NCBI RefSeq assembly: GCF_007747655.1
Contig: NZ_CP036274.1
Span: forward strand, 868,001-932,000
Source: Anatilimnocola aggregata
GTDB taxonomy: Bacteria > Planctomycetota > Planctomycetia > Pirellulales > Pirellulaceae
Direction of reading: 5' to 3'
Length of the DNA stretch: 64,000 bases
Below the pieces are notes generated by a model. It searched no databases and was not told the origin of the DNA. It was given only the letters and a program-made list of their open reading frames with translations. The translations under genes and the position numbers were made by a program. Positions 44,407 to 53,205 of this stretch are shown here, in pieces. Positions within the stretch are counted from its first letter, which is position 1, and each line of letters opens with the position of its first letter.

Positions 44407-44688
44407 ATGGGGCAACTTTACGAGGCGATTCGGCGACTTGTCGCTGAAGAAAAATACGTCGTTGGACAGCACGCTACCGAGCGGTTGGAAGAGCGTGGTA
44501 TTATGGAGTGGCAGGCAGTCGCTGGCCTCGCGGATGGCGAACTGATTATCGAACGAGTTGACGCCAAACCGAATGCCGCAATCGAAGTGCGAGAAGAGTT
44601 GCCGGACGGAACGGAGTTCAAGGCGGTTTGGTCTTACCTGCAGCAAAGCGACGTTGCGAAACTGGTCACTGTCCACTTCTTCGATTGA
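44407..44688 (+). CDS. DUF4258 protein (possible toxin)
   Basis: A 93-residue protein matching DUF4258: VVGQHATERLEERGI, GLADGELIIE, KPNAAIEVREEL, FKAVWSYL and LVTVHFFD are in family order. In many bacteria such proteins pair with a small downstream gene and are predicted RNase-like toxins. Here a 75-residue protein begins 11 bases after the stop. AAGGGC precedes the ATG at 44407, chosen over a TTG twelve codons earlier. Toxicity is inference from family and context. Confidence 0.65.
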   Translation: MGQLYEAIRRLVAEEKYVVGQHATERLEERGIMEWQAVAGLADGELIIERVDAKPNAAIEVREELPDGTEFKAVWSYLQQSDVAKLVTVHFFD

Positions 44689-44699
44689 GGCGAATTTCC

Positions 44700-44927
44700 A
44701 TGCGCATTCCAGGAGAGCGAATCAGGCGAACGCGGCTCATCCAATCCGAGAAATATGTCGTGGCTGTCGAAGTCGAAATGGTTATTCCGGTCGACGATCC
44801 GAGCGAGCCTTGCTATGAGTCAGAGACGATTCAACTGCTCAAAGCGATTAAGGAACATGCAGATAGTGGCGATACTGCTTGGCTAGTCCAGCATGGCAAG
44901 GTTTATGCTGCCCTGGAAGCCGCGTAG
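44700..44927 (+). CDS. Small partner of the DUF4258 protein (possible antitoxin)
   Basis: A 75-residue protein, MRIPGERIRRTRLIQ at the N terminus, then a strand-rich middle (EKYVVAVEVEMVIPV) and a helical C-terminal half (QLLKAIKEHADSGD). GAGG lies 7 bases before the ATG. It is clamped between the DUF4258 gene (11-base gap) and a Nudix gene (8-base gap). It does not carry the YgiT-type zinc finger common in DUF4258 partners. No family recognised. Confidence 0.6.
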   Translation: MRIPGERIRRTRLIQSEKYVVAVEVEMVIPVDDPSEPCYESETIQLLKAIKEHADSGDTAWLVQHGKVYAALEAA

Positions 44928-44935
44928 GGGCCCAG

Positions 44936-45349
44936 ATGCCTGCCAACAAATGTACGCGTGTCGCTGCTTACGGCCTGATCGTCGAAGGTGAGCGAATTCT
45001 GCTCTGCCGCATATCTCCCGAGTTGCCGCGGCTGGCTGGCCTGTGGACACTGCCAGGGGGCGGCCTTGATTTCGGCGAAGCACCCGCGGATGGCATGGTT
45101 CGTGAGTTAGCAGAAGAAACCGGCCTGATCGTCAAGCCAATATGCCTGGTCAACGTGGATGCGAATGTCTTGCAGGTCGACGAAGTGGTCATGCACAACG
45201 TTCGCATCTTCTATCGCGCTCAAGTGATCGGTGGCGAATTGCGGCACGAAGTGCAAGGGAGTACCGACCGGTGCCAATGGTGGCACCGAGAAGAGCTTCC
45301 GCCCCTTGTCGAACTGGGGCAACTCGGAATTCGCTTGGCGTTTGGCTAA
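44936..45349 (+). CDS. Nudix hydrolase
   Basis: A 137-residue pyrophosphohydrolase. The Nudix box is complete: [20 protein letters not shown] with GL after it (about residues 42-63), placing the RELAEE metal ligands correctly. Such enzymes clean up oxidised nucleotides, dinucleotides or sugar nucleotides; the substrate is unspecified. Start 44936 follows GGGG and lies 8 bases after the previous stop, so it shares a message with the DUF4258 pair. Its stop overlaps the trpS stop by four bases in a convergent arrangement. Confidence 0.85.
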   Translation: MPANKCTRVAAYGLIVEGERILLCRISPELPRLAGLWTLPGGGLDFGEAPADGMVRELAEETGLIVKPICLVNVDANVLQVDEVVMHNVRIFYRAQVIGGELRHEVQGSTDRCQWWHREELPPLVELGQLGIRLAFG

Positions 45350-46311
45350 GCCACACCACAAGCTTTCTTCGCGCGGGATAAGACTTCGCCCGCTTTCTTC
45401 CGAGCACGAGCGGCGCCGTCGCGGAGGATTTCTTTTACACCTGCTGGATCGGCGGCCAGTTTTTCGCGGCGCTCGCGGGCGGCGGCGAAATAGGTTTCGG
45501 CAGCATCGGCGAGGGCTTTCTTGACGGTGCCGTAGCCAAAGCCACCTTTTTGGTACATGGCCGCCATTTCAGCTTTTTGAGCTTCGGTCGCAAAGAGCGA
45601 GAAGAGCTGATAGAGATTATCACCTTCGTAGTCGGGCTTGGGCTCTTCCATGGGGCGCGAGTCGGTGGGGATGCGCATGATCTTTTTGCGGGCGGGGCCG
45701 ATCGGTTCAAACACTTCGATGGTGTTGTTGTAGCTCTTCGACATCTTCTCGCCGTCGAGGCCAGGCACTTTCGCCGTGGCTTGCAGCACGCGTGCTTTAG
45801 GCAGCACGAAGACTTCGCCAAAGTGATGATTAAAACTGCCGGCCAGGTCGCGGCAGACTTCGATGTGCTGAATCTGATCTTCGCCGACGGGGACAATCTC
45901 GGCGTCGTAGGCAAGAATGTCCGCAGCCATCAGCACCGGATAAGTGAACAGCCCCACATCGGCCGGCAGCCCTTTTTCTTTCTTCGCCTTGTAGGCATGG
46001 CAATTGGCCAGCATGCTCATCGGCGTGCCGGTCATTAGCAGCCAGCAGAGCTCACTGACTTCAGGCACATCGGACTGCACAAACAGAATCGCCTTACTGG
46101 GATCGAGACCAAGCGCTAGCAGATCGAGCGCAGCATCCAGCGTATAGCCGCTGAGGGCTTTCGGATCGCGCACGGTGTTGAGTGCGTGCAGGTTGGCAAT
46201 GAAGTAGTAAGCTTCGTTGCCATGCTGCAGATCGATGTACTGCTGGATGGCACCGAAGTAGTTGCCCCAGTGGAAACGACCCGTGGGCTGAATGCCGGAG
46301 AGAACTTTCAT
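45346..46311 (-). CDS. trpS: Tryptophanyl-tRNA synthetase
   Basis: Charges tRNA-Trp with tryptophan; class Ic synthetase, cytosolic dimer. The 321-residue product has the HIGH-equivalent [11 protein letters not shown] near residue 15, the KMSKS loop as [10 protein letters not shown] near residue 199, and conserved MTGTPMSML and [11 protein letters not shown]. Length is normal. It is followed on the same strand by nothing nearby and preceded by pyrD with 22 bases between, so pyrD-trpS may be a unit. Confidence 0.95.
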   Translation of the reverse strand: MKVLSGIQPTGRFHWGNYFGAIQQYIDLQHGNEAYYFIANLHALNTVRDPKALSGYTLDAALDLLALGLDPSKAILFVQSDVPEVSELCWLLMTGTPMSMLANCHAYKAKKEKGLPADVGLFTYPVLMAADILAYDAEIVPVGEDQIQHIEVCRDLAGSFNHHFGEVFVLPKARVLQATAKVPGLDGEKMSKSYNNTIEVFEPIGPARKKIMRIPTDSRPMEEPKPDYEGDNLYQLFSLFATEAQKAEMAAMYQKGGFGYGTVKKALADAAETYFAAARERREKLAADPAGVKEILRDGAARARKKAGEVLSRAKKACGVA

Positions 46312-46333
46312 AAGCCTGTTGATCTTTTTGTGT

Positions 46334-47257
46334 TTACTTACCGGGCAATTTCAAAGTGCCGACGATTTCGCGAACCGATGTCGCGCCCAATTCCGCCAAG
46401 GCGCTGGGGAGGGCGGCGACAAGTTTGGTGGTCACCGTGGGATCGTAGTAGTTCGCCGTACCGATTTGCACGGCGGTCGCTCCGGTAACGAGGTATTCCA
46501 TCACGTCGTCGATGGTTGCAATGCCGCCGATGCCGATGATCGGTGTTTTCACCGCTTGCGCTACTTGATAGACGCAGCGGAGCGCAATCGGTTTGATCGC
46601 GGGGCCACTCAACCCGCCGACGATGTTCCCCAGCATGGGCTGTCGCTTGCGCCAATTCACAGCCATGCCCAGCACCGTATTCACCAGGCAGAGCGCATCG
46701 GCACCTCCATCGGTGGCCGCTTTGGCGATATCGACGATGCGAGTCACATTCGGCGTCAGCTTGGCGAGCACTGGCACGCGGCACCGCTCGCGCACGGCCG
46801 AGACCAGTTTAAAACAGAGCGCGGGATCAGCGCCGTAGTCGACACCGTGGGCCACGTTCGGGCAGGAAATATTAAGTTCGATCGCGGCCAGGTTGGGTTG
46901 ATCGGACAGGGCCGCGGCCATCTCGACAAACTCATCGTGCGTGCTGCCGGCAATGCTCACGACGACCGCTGTCGGCAGGGTTTGCAGGTAGGGCCAGTGA
47001 TGATCGAGGAACGCTGCCAGGCCGTCGTTATCCAGCCCAATCGAATTCAACAAGCCGGCGGATGTCTCCACAGTTCGCCAAGGGCGATTGCCGGGGCGAG
47101 CAGCCTTAGTGATGGTCTTGGGTAGGATGCCGCCCAGCTGGCTGAAATCGACCAGCGACTGCATCTCGCGGGCATAACCAAAGGTGCCCGAGGCAGTGAG
47201 GATGGGATTGCGGAGCGAAAGTCGCCCCAGCGAAACGGCAAGATCGGGTACGGGCAC
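46334..47257 (-). CDS. pyrD: Dihydroorotate dehydrogenase, class 1B type
   Basis: Oxidises dihydroorotate to orotate in pyrimidine synthesis using FMN. The 307-residue product shows [26 protein letters not shown], the substrate-loop [10 protein letters not shown] (catalytic Cys of the class 1B type) and [20 protein letters not shown], the FMN phosphate site. Class 1B enzymes work with an electron-transfer subunit (PyrK), which is not seen here. The start is GTG at 47257 with a weak ribosome site. Confidence 0.92.
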   Translation of the reverse strand: MPVPDLAVSLGRLSLRNPILTASGTFGYAREMQSLVDFSQLGGILPKTITKAARPGNRPWRTVETSAGLLNSIGLDNDGLAAFLDHHWPYLQTLPTAVVVSIAGSTHDEFVEMAAALSDQPNLAAIELNISCPNVAHGVDYGADPALCFKLVSAVRERCRVPVLAKLTPNVTRIVDIAKAATDGGADALCLVNTVLGMAVNWRKRQPMLGNIVGGLSGPAIKPIALRCVYQVAQAVKTPIIGIGGIATIDDVMEYLVTGATAVQIGTANYYDPTVTTKLVAALPSALAELGATSVREIVGTLKLPGK

Positions 47258-47426
47258 GGAAGGGCCGCTGTGTTGGAAGAAGTGGGCATGAGGATGCTGT
47301 GTTCGCAGCTGGAGGTGGCTAACGAACGAGCGTCACAAGCCCGAGTCTATCCCGTGCCGAGAAAACGGACAATTGCCAAGCAGTTGGCCCGAGCTTGTGC
47401 GGGCTAACTGAATTGCTGCTGGTTGG

Positions 47427-47645
47427 TTAGATCACGCCGCCGTGGACGCGGTGAGGCGTCAAGTGGCTGGGCTGATCGAGAAACCAGATCCGTTCCCATT
47501 CTTCGGTGATCTGCCGGAAGTTTTCCGACGTGTAGATCAACTGCCGAGTACGGACCGCAGGATCACCCGAGTAAATCGGAATGAAGCAGCCCACATTGGC
47601 GGCTAGGCTAGCTGCGATGATAGCTCCCAGAATCCACTGCCGCAT
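47427..47645 (-). CDS. Small putative lipoprotein
   Basis: A 72-residue protein: hydrophobic N terminus MRQWILGAIIAASLAANVGC, with a lipobox-like ANVGC making Cys 20 the likely lipidated residue, then about 50 polar residues with EEWERIWFLDQPSH. GGAGG stands in ideal position before the ATG. Short proteins of this type recur in planctomycetes; function unknown. Stands alone between pyrD and the HU gene. Confidence 0.7.
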   Translation of the reverse strand: MRQWILGAIIAASLAANVGCFIPIYSGDPAVRTRQLIYTSENFRQITEEWERIWFLDQPSHLTPHRVHGGVI

Positions 47646-47751
47646 GATACCATCCTCCGTGAGTGCGACCGCAATCCCTTGCGTTGGCTGATCTTGCGTG
47701 CTGATTGTTGCTCAGCGACCGCGATCGTACTATTTCGTTCTACTGCTCGAA

Positions 47752-48138
47752 TCAACCGCCTGTCGAACCGTGATCAGGGCCAGCACCGGCATCAGATGGA
47801 CCTGGAGGCGGCTCAGTTGAGGGGGGAGCACCATTGCCCTGTCGGGCTGCTTCCCGCTCTTCTAAGAGCCGGACCTTTTCTTCCATCTCCTTACCGGGCT
47901 TGAAGGTAACGACGTACTTGGTTGGTACATCGACCCTCGTGCCAGTGCGAGGATTTCGCGCTTTGCGAGCAGCCCGCCGTTTGACCTCGAACACTCCGAA
48001 GTTGCGAAGTTCAATTCGCCCGTCCTCAACCAGCGTCTCGACGATAGCATCGAACGTCTTTTGAACGATCTCTTTCGTCTTGAGCTGAGTCAGGCCGATC
48101 TCTTCGGAAATCGTCTTCACGATCTCTTTCTTGGTCAC
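47752..48138 (-). CDS. HU/IHF-family DNA-binding protein with Pro-rich tail
   Basis: A 128-residue nucleoid protein. Residues 1-90 are the HU fold: [16 protein letters not shown], then [20 protein letters not shown] and [13 protein letters not shown], the DNA-gripping arm with its Pro. The C-terminal ~35 residues ([20 protein letters not shown]) are an unusual acidic/Pro-rich tail beyond the normal HU end. The start is the GTG at 48138 because GGGAGGAG lies about 9 bases upstream; the longer frame adds non-family sequence. A good promoter and a palindrome lie upstream. Confidence 0.9.
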   Translation of the reverse strand: MTKKEIVKTISEEIGLTQLKTKEIVQKTFDAIVETLVEDGRIELRNFGVFEVKRRAARKARNPRTGTRVDVPTKYVVTFKPGKEMEEKVRLLEEREAARQGNGAPPSTEPPPGPSDAGAGPDHGSTGG

Positions 48139-48182
48139 GACGGGCACTCCTCCCACTTGGGGCACTTGGCGGCTTTCCGAGA

Positions 48183-48197
48183 GCAGCAATTTGCTGC
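48183..48197. promoter_or_regulatory. Palindrome in HU leader
   Basis: GCAGCAA-T-TTGCTGC, a perfect 7-bp inverted repeat between the predicted transcription start and the HU start codon. It could be an operator or a small RNA hairpin. Confidence 0.4.
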
Positions 48198-48211
48198 CTT
48201 AGAACGTTCCA

Positions 48212-48240
48212 AGTGTAGGTGGCGTAAGTACTAGAGTCAA
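48212..48240 (-). promoter_or_regulatory. Predicted sigma-70-type promoter of the HU gene
   Basis: On the minus strand TTGACT (48240-48235), 17 bases, then TACACT (48217-48212). Five of six -35 bases match the consensus and spacing is ideal. It would give a leader of about 65 bases. Confidence 0.5.
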
Positions 48241-48614
48241 GCGTCCCCAGTTTTCATCAGCCCGGCAAACGTCGCGTTTAACGACTCTGACGGGTGTATC
48301 GCTAGGGGCAACCTGGCTCCGAACTTCCATTTTCTCCACCGACCAAGAGGAAGGCGCACGAAACTCGAATTCCTGTGCAACCATGTATCGGAATGCAGCG
48401 CGGCAAACTCCAATACAACCGGCAAAATTTCCCTAGTCGGCACCACCGGCAAAGGCAGAATAGTCATGCCGGTCTTTGCTGCGAAGACTGTAAGTGATTC
48501 ACTGGCATGCAGTTACAGTCGAACTGATAAATCCAAGTGCCAACTTGCCGGCAACAGAAAATTATTTTCCCAAAATCGGTAAAAGCAGTGTCTTGAAAGC
48601 GGGCCAACGACCGC
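48241..48614. other. Intergenic region upstream of HU promoter
   Basis: About 370 bases between the HU promoter and the YkgJ-family stop with no convincing gene or repeat. Short minus-strand frames lack ribosome sites and protein-like composition. Confidence 0.4.
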
Positions 48615-49034
48615 TCAAACCTTGACTTGCTTACGCTGTTCCTCGATTTGACCAAGCTGGTGAAGCTTTCCCTTGCCACTGCCGGGGCAAACTTCGCACG
48701 TTTGCTGCCAGGCTGCTTCATTGCGCAGATTCGAGTCCCAGAAGGGCCAGGTCTTGCATTGGCGAGGCCGTGCGCCATACACGCTGCACTTGCGCTTGTC
48801 GGTATCGAAAAAGACGCAATCCCCGTTAGGGAACTCTTTTAGGCTCTTGCGCACACCCACGCGGCGAACGTAAAGCTCTTCGAACTTCTCGGGGTCCTCC
48901 GGCAGAACCAAAGCTGCCAAGTCTGCGATCTCGGCACTATTCACCCACACGTAGCCAGGGGCACCCGTGCAGCAATCGCCGCACTGCGTGCACTCAAATT
49001 GCAGGCCCGCGTGATACCATGGCTGCTCGCTCAT
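48615..49034 (-). CDS. YkgJ-family cysteine cluster protein
   Basis: A 139-residue protein with the CxxCxxCC signature CTQCGDCC near residue 15 and further Cys in GDCVFFDTDKRKCSVYGARP, RQCKTWPFW and TCEVCPGSG, the pattern of YkgJ/UPF0153 proteins thought to bind a metal or Fe-S cluster. Function unknown; suspected electron-transfer or methylation-related roles in other genomes. Stands alone. Confidence 0.85.
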   Translation of the reverse strand: MSEQPWYHAGLQFECTQCGDCCTGAPGYVWVNSAEIADLAALVLPEDPEKFEELYVRRVGVRKSLKEFPNGDCVFFDTDKRKCSVYGARPRQCKTWPFWDSNLRNEAAWQQTCEVCPGSGKGKLHQLGQIEEQRKQVKV

Positions 49035-49123
49035 TCCACTGTCCTTACTTGCTGCTACTCGATCGGTACTGAGCCGGACGCGTTAGCGCCTCCGGCTCAG
49101 CTTTCATGGTATCACAATCTGCT

Positions 49124-49483
49124 ATGCCAACTGCTTGCATCATCTCGGGCGAAATGTTTTTTGCAATGCGAATCGCAGCGGCAGCCCGCGCGCTGGGCGT
49201 GTCGCTCGTCATCCTGCGGTCTGCCGCCGAAGTGCCGACCAAGCTGGCCGCCGATTGTCGGCTCGCAATGATTGACCTGGGCTCCGGTGTTGGTGCGGAC
49301 TTGTTGGGCTTAGTCGCTGCTATTCAAGCAGTTACACCCACGACCCAGATCGTGGCCTTTGGTCCGCACGTCGATCACGAACTCCTCGCCCGGGCACAAG
49401 CGGCCGGTTGTACGACCATGTCGAATGGCGAATTCAACCAGCGCTATGCGAACCTGCTCCAAGGGCTATTGTCTGCCTCGTAA
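49124..49483 (+). CDS. Receiver-like hypothetical protein
   Basis: A 119-residue alpha/beta protein with a CheY-like outline: a strand with LAMIDLGSG (Asp near residue 47) could correspond to the phosphorylated-Asp strand, and IVAFGPHVDHELLARAQAAG to the later strand-helix. The N-terminal acidic pair of true receivers is missing, so it is probably a degenerate receiver or an unrelated flavodoxin-like protein. Start at 49124. It precedes the MATE transporter by 58 bases. Confidence 0.55.
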   Translation: MPTACIISGEMFFAMRIAAAARALGVSLVILRSAAEVPTKLAADCRLAMIDLGSGVGADLLGLVAAIQAVTPTTQIVAFGPHVDHELLARAQAAGCTTMSNGEFNQRYANLLQGLLSAS

Positions 49484-49489
49484 GCAACT

Positions 49490-49509
49490 CTCTTCTCTTC
49501 TCTTCTCTT
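49490..49509 (+). repeat. CTCTT pentanucleotide repeat, four units
   Basis: Four perfect CTCTT units lie between the receiver-like gene and the MATE start, 32 bases before the MATE ATG. Such tracts can vary in length by slippage. Confidence 0.6.
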
Positions 49510-49541
49510 CTGTTTTGTACGGGCACCTCGCCCCCTCTCCC

Positions 49542-50960
49542 ATGCTTGTGGCACCACAATCCGACGGCACCTGGTGGAATCGCCCTGCAGGGGGGCGCGA
49601 AGTCCTGGCCCTTTCGTTTCCACTCATCATCTCAACTGCCTTCTGGGCCGTGAGCTGGTTTTTCGATCGGCTGTTCCTCACCTGGTACGACTCGGGTGCC
49701 ATGGCAGCCTCAATGCCAGCTGGCATGATGCACTGGGCGCTGTTGTGCCTCCCATCCGGCATTGCCTCATACGTCAACACCTTTGTGGCGCAGTATCACG
49801 GAGCCGGGCAGCAGAAAAGAATTGGCCACGTTGTTGGCCAAGGAATCTGGTTCGGCATTGCCACCATTCCCGTCTTTGCGTTGACGATTCCGCTGGCGCA
49901 TTATCTGTTTGCGGGTGCGTCGTCCGATCCGCGGCAAGTGCAACTGCAGACGCATTATTTTCAATCGCTGGCTCTCGGTGCGCCGGCGATGGTCATGGCC
50001 AATGCCATGTCGGCTCTCTATACCGGCCGCGGGCAGACCGGGCTGGTGATGATCGTGAATGTCGCCGGCAGCTTGCTCGATGTGGTCCTCGACTACTGCA
50101 TGGTCTTCGGCGAATTCGGTTTTCCTGAATGGGGGATCGTCGGGGCGGGTATTTCGACAGCCCTGGGCAACTGGTTCAACGTTCTCGTCTTCGGTTTGCT
50201 AATGTTGCGACCGTACGACCGCGAACATTTCGGCATTGCCGAAGCCTGGCGACTCGACTGGCCCTTGATGGGCCGGCTGATGAAATACGGCTTTCCCAGC
50301 GGTTTGCCGATGCTGATCGAGACCTTCGGGTTTGCGATGCTCACGCGCTTCATCGCCGGTCTCGGCGAAGTCGAAGGTGCCGCCACGTCGCTAGCCTTTA
50401 ACGTCAACAGCGTGGCTTTCGTTCCCATCATCGGACTGGGCATCGGTGTGGCCACCTTGGTCGGACAATACCTGGGCGATAATAACGACCGCCTTGCGGC
50501 CCGCGCGACTTGGACCGGGCTCACCTTCGCGCTCGGCTTCAGCGTGGTCTTTGCCGCTGCCTATTGGTTTGTCCCCGACTGGTTCATCTACTTTCATGCG
50601 CAAGGTGCCGACCCGGCCGAGTTCACGCGCGTGCGCGAACTGACGATTACGCTCCTGAGGTTCGTCGCCATCTACTGTCTGTTCGATGCCACGCAAATCA
50701 TCTTCGTCAGCGCGCTCAAAGGGGCCGGCGATACGCGATTCGTTCTCTATGTCGCCATCGTCCTCTCGACGTTGATGATCGTCCTTGGCAAAATCGCCGA
50801 GCACTATTATCACTGGGGCATCTTCGGCTGGTGGTATGTGATGACCGGTTGGATCTTTGCCATGGCCTTTGTCTATCTAGTGCGCTTCCTGCAAGGAAGC
50901 TGGCGGACGATGCGCGTCATCGAACCAGAGTTTGTGGCTAAGGAAGTTGCCAGTTCGTAG
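49542..50960 (+). CDS. MATE-family efflux transporter
   Basis: A 472-residue inner-membrane transporter with twelve hydrophobic segments in two similar halves, the MATE fold that exports drugs or metabolites against Na+ or H+. Typical places are LALSFPLIISTAFWAVSWFF in the first helix, GRGQTGLVMIVNVAGSLLDV with DYCMVFGEFGFPEWGIVGAG, and ALKGAGDTRFVLYVAI in the C-terminal half. ATG at 49542 begins the family sequence; the longer frame upstream overlaps the preceding gene. The substrate is unknown. The truB start follows 20 bases after the stop, so co-transcription is likely. Confidence 0.88.
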   Translation: MLVAPQSDGTWWNRPAGGREVLALSFPLIISTAFWAVSWFFDRLFLTWYDSGAMAASMPAGMMHWALLCLPSGIASYVNTFVAQYHGAGQQKRIGHVVGQGIWFGIATIPVFALTIPLAHYLFAGASSDPRQVQLQTHYFQSLALGAPAMVMANAMSALYTGRGQTGLVMIVNVAGSLLDVVLDYCMVFGEFGFPEWGIVGAGISTALGNWFNVLVFGLLMLRPYDREHFGIAEAWRLDWPLMGRLMKYGFPSGLPMLIETFGFAMLTRFIAGLGEVEGAATSLAFNVNSVAFVPIIGLGIGVATLVGQYLGDNNDRLAARATWTGLTFALGFSVVFAAAYWFVPDWFIYFHAQGADPAEFTRVRELTITLLRFVAIYCLFDATQIIFVSALKGAGDTRFVLYVAIVLSTLMIVLGKIAEHYYHWGIFGWWYVMTGWIFAMAFVYLVRFLQGSWRTMRVIEPEFVAKEVASS

Positions 50961-50980
50961 TTACTCGCTTGATTCCTCCC

Positions 50981-51868
50981 ATGTCTTCCACTCTGAACTT
51001 CCCACCCCACGGTCTGCTCAACATCGACAAACCGTCGGCCATGAGTTCGCGACTGGTGGTGACGAAGTTGGAAGGAGTCCTCGCGCCGCTCGCGGTGGGG
51101 CATGCCGGCACGCTCGATCCGCTGGCGACCGGAGTACTCGTCGTCTGTGTGGGTCGCGCGACCAAGCTGGTCGATTACTTGCACCGCTTTCCCAAGACAT
51201 ACGTCGCCACGTTCTTACTGGGGCAAGCGAGCGATACCGAAGACATCACGGGTGAAGTGGAAGTCATTGCGAACTCGCGCCGGCCAAGTCGCGCGGAACT
51301 CGAAGCAGCACTGCCGCAGTTCACCGGCTCGCTGATGCAGCAGCCCCCCGCATTCTCGGCGTTGAAAGTGGATGGCAGGCGGGCGTATAAGATGGCCCGC
51401 AAAGGGAAGACGGTCGCGTTGCAGCCCCGGCCGATTATCGTGCATCGTTTTCACATCCTCCGCTACGAATATCCGCAACTTGAAGTCGAAATCGAATGTG
51501 GAACCGGCACCTATATTCGTTCGCTGGGGCGCGACCTCGCGCGGGCTGTGGGAACCGAAGCGCTGATGTCGCAACTGCGTCGCACCGCGATTGGACCTTT
51601 CGCAATTGACGCGGCGATCAGCTTCGAGCAAGTGCGCGGCGACAACGTGGAATCACTCCTTAGGCCTTCGCTACTCGCCGTCGATCAAATGCCGCAGATC
51701 GTGCTCGACGATGAACAAATGATGGCCCTGCAGCAAACGGGCGTTCTCTTTGGGCTGCCTCAATATCCGCACCCTGAACTCGCTGCGCTAACTCCGACGG
51801 GTCGGCTGTTCGCTGTGCTCGTCTCCAGCAAGACCGATCGCTGGAAAGTGAAAACGCTGCTCCGCTGA
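50981..51868 (+). CDS. truB: tRNA pseudouridine-55 synthase
   Basis: Converts U55 to pseudouridine in the T-loop of tRNAs. The 295-residue product has GLLNIDKPSAMSSRLVV, the catalytic motif GHAGTLDPLATGVLVVC (Asp near residue 42), QQPPAFSALKVDGRRAY and GTGTYIRSLGRDLARAVGT, all standard. ATG at 50981 was taken rather than a TTG four codons earlier. It follows the MATE gene closely. In many bacteria truB sits with infB/rbfA; that context is absent here. Confidence 0.95.
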   Translation: MSSTLNFPPHGLLNIDKPSAMSSRLVVTKLEGVLAPLAVGHAGTLDPLATGVLVVCVGRATKLVDYLHRFPKTYVATFLLGQASDTEDITGEVEVIANSRRPSRAELEAALPQFTGSLMQQPPAFSALKVDGRRAYKMARKGKTVALQPRPIIVHRFHILRYEYPQLEVEIECGTGTYIRSLGRDLARAVGTEALMSQLRRTAIGPFAIDAAISFEQVRGDNVESLLRPSLLAVDQMPQIVLDDEQMMALQQTGVLFGLPQYPHPELAALTPTGRLFAVLVSSKTDRWKVKTLLR

Positions 51869-51904
51869 ACTCCTGGGTAATCCCGCAACACTACCGGTTC
51901 TACA

Positions 51905-52022
51905 TAGCCCGACGCGTCAGCGAGGGGAAACTATTTGCTGGGTTCCTTTACCGCAGACGAAATCCATATTCCAAGGAGAGGGAACGAGAGATTAAATGTC
52001 CCCTCGCTGACGCGTCGGGCTA
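51905..52022. repeat. Inverted-end element (AGCCCGACGCGTCAGCG type), copy 2
   Basis: Perfect 23-bp terminal inverted repeats: left arm 51905-51927 begins TAGCCCGACGCGTCAGCGAG, right arm 52000-52022 is its exact complement. The 72 bases between are not palindromic. A diverged relative lies at 38962-39055. It sits between convergent truB and cupin genes and could end transcription from both sides. Confidence 0.8.
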
Positions 52023-52039
52023 CTTCAATACGAGATAGT

Positions 52040-52519
52040 TCAATGGTGCGGGACTTTGATCTCCACACCATATTTCGGCGCGATGGCCAGCAGTTTTTCG
52101 ATCTCGGCCTTGGAGGGTGGCGGCGGTTGCTCGCCGAGCGCGATGGGCTGTCCTACTTCCATAAACATCTGCTCCAGGCCGGCGGGCGCGATGGAGATAA
52201 TCATCCGCGCGGATTTGTCGCTCGCATTATGAAAGCGATGCAAACTCCCAATCGGCATGTTGGCAAACGTCCCCGCGGTTGCTTGAATCGTCTGCTCGCC
52301 GATTTGAAACGTGATCTCCCCTTCGAGCACATAGAACGCCTCTTCCTCGCGGCTGTGAATGTGCGGAGGCGGGCCGCCGCCCGGAGGCACAATCGCTTCC
52401 CACATGGCGTACTTGCCACCGGTATCGGCGCCGGTCGCGAGAAAGCGATAGAGATCGCCGACCACAGCAATGGTGCGGCCTTCGTCGGGCGCGCGAAGCA
52501 CATGAGCAGGAGTTGTCAT
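52040..52519 (-). CDS. Cupin-domain protein
   Basis: A 159-residue single-domain cupin. Motif 1 is GPPPHIHSREEEAFYVLEGE (His, His, Glu metal ligands) and motif 2 is PIGSLHRFHNAS, as in quercetin dioxygenase-like enzymes and related sugar-binding proteins. Binding of one divalent metal is expected; the reaction is unknown. AAGGAAGA precedes the ATG. A YetF-like gene lies 33 bases upstream in the same orientation. Confidence 0.85.
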   Translation of the reverse strand: MTTPAHVLRAPDEGRTIAVVGDLYRFLATGADTGGKYAMWEAIVPPGGGPPPHIHSREEEAFYVLEGEITFQIGEQTIQATAGTFANMPIGSLHRFHNASDKSARMIISIAPAGLEQMFMEVGQPIALGEQPPPPSKAEIEKLLAIAPKYGVEIKVPHH

Positions 52520-52552
52520 AATTCTTCCTTGGTGTTTCGCAAAGTGAAGTCG

Positions 52553-53068
52553 TTAGTGCTTGGCTGCCGGTACCTGATTGTCGCCACCCGAGTCGGATTT
52601 CTCTAGCGGGATGACGGAGACGTGGCCATTCGTTTCCAACACGGCATACCGAATTTCTTCGGGACCGGTGTGCCCCGCTGCCCGAATGGCGGCTTGCAGA
52701 TCGTGCTGGGTCATTTGAACTTCGGCCAATGCCCGGTGATCGATCTTGCCACCGTGAATCAAGATCACCGGCCGGCCTTCGAGCAACTGCTCGACCTTAC
52801 GACTGCGAAAAGCGAGCCAGCCCAGGCCGGCATCAATGCCCATGAGCGTTGCCGCCAGAATAACCCCCGCGGTGATCGTGTTGTCGCCGCCGTTCATCGA
52901 GTTCTGCACGGCATTGCTAATCAGCAGCAGCAGCACCAGGTCGAACGGGGTCATTTGCCCGATCTGCCGCTTGCCGGAAATGCGCAGCAGAAGCAGCACG
53001 AAACCAAACACCACCGCCGCCCGAATGACGAACGTCCACCAAGGCTGATCCTGACTAAGTTCCCACAC
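52553..53068 (-). CDS. YetF/DUF421 membrane protein
   Basis: A 171-residue protein with three membrane segments (about residues 13-30, 42-58, 65-85) and a cytosolic domain, matching DUF421: LRISGKRQIGQMTPFDLVLL is the family signature, and GRPVILIHGGKIDHRAL follows. The family is found in envelopes and spore-formers, function unknown. The start is GTG at 53068 with CGGAG upstream. It probably shares a message with the cupin gene. Confidence 0.88.
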   Translation of the reverse strand: MWELSQDQPWWTFVIRAAVVFGFVLLLLRISGKRQIGQMTPFDLVLLLLISNAVQNSMNGGDNTITAGVILAATLMGIDAGLGWLAFRSRKVEQLLEGRPVILIHGGKIDHRALAEVQMTQHDLQAAIRAAGHTGPEEIRYAVLETNGHVSVIPLEKSDSGGDNQVPAAKH

Positions 53069-53205
53069 GGCAGTTGCTCCGGTTGCGGCATTGGCAAGCG
53101 ACGACCCATCTTCAGGAGAGTGGTCATCAGTTTACTCATTGCACGCAACCGAATAATTCGGGAGAGATCGAATTCGGTGATTGGCTCAGGTAAAGGTGCG
53201 GCCAA

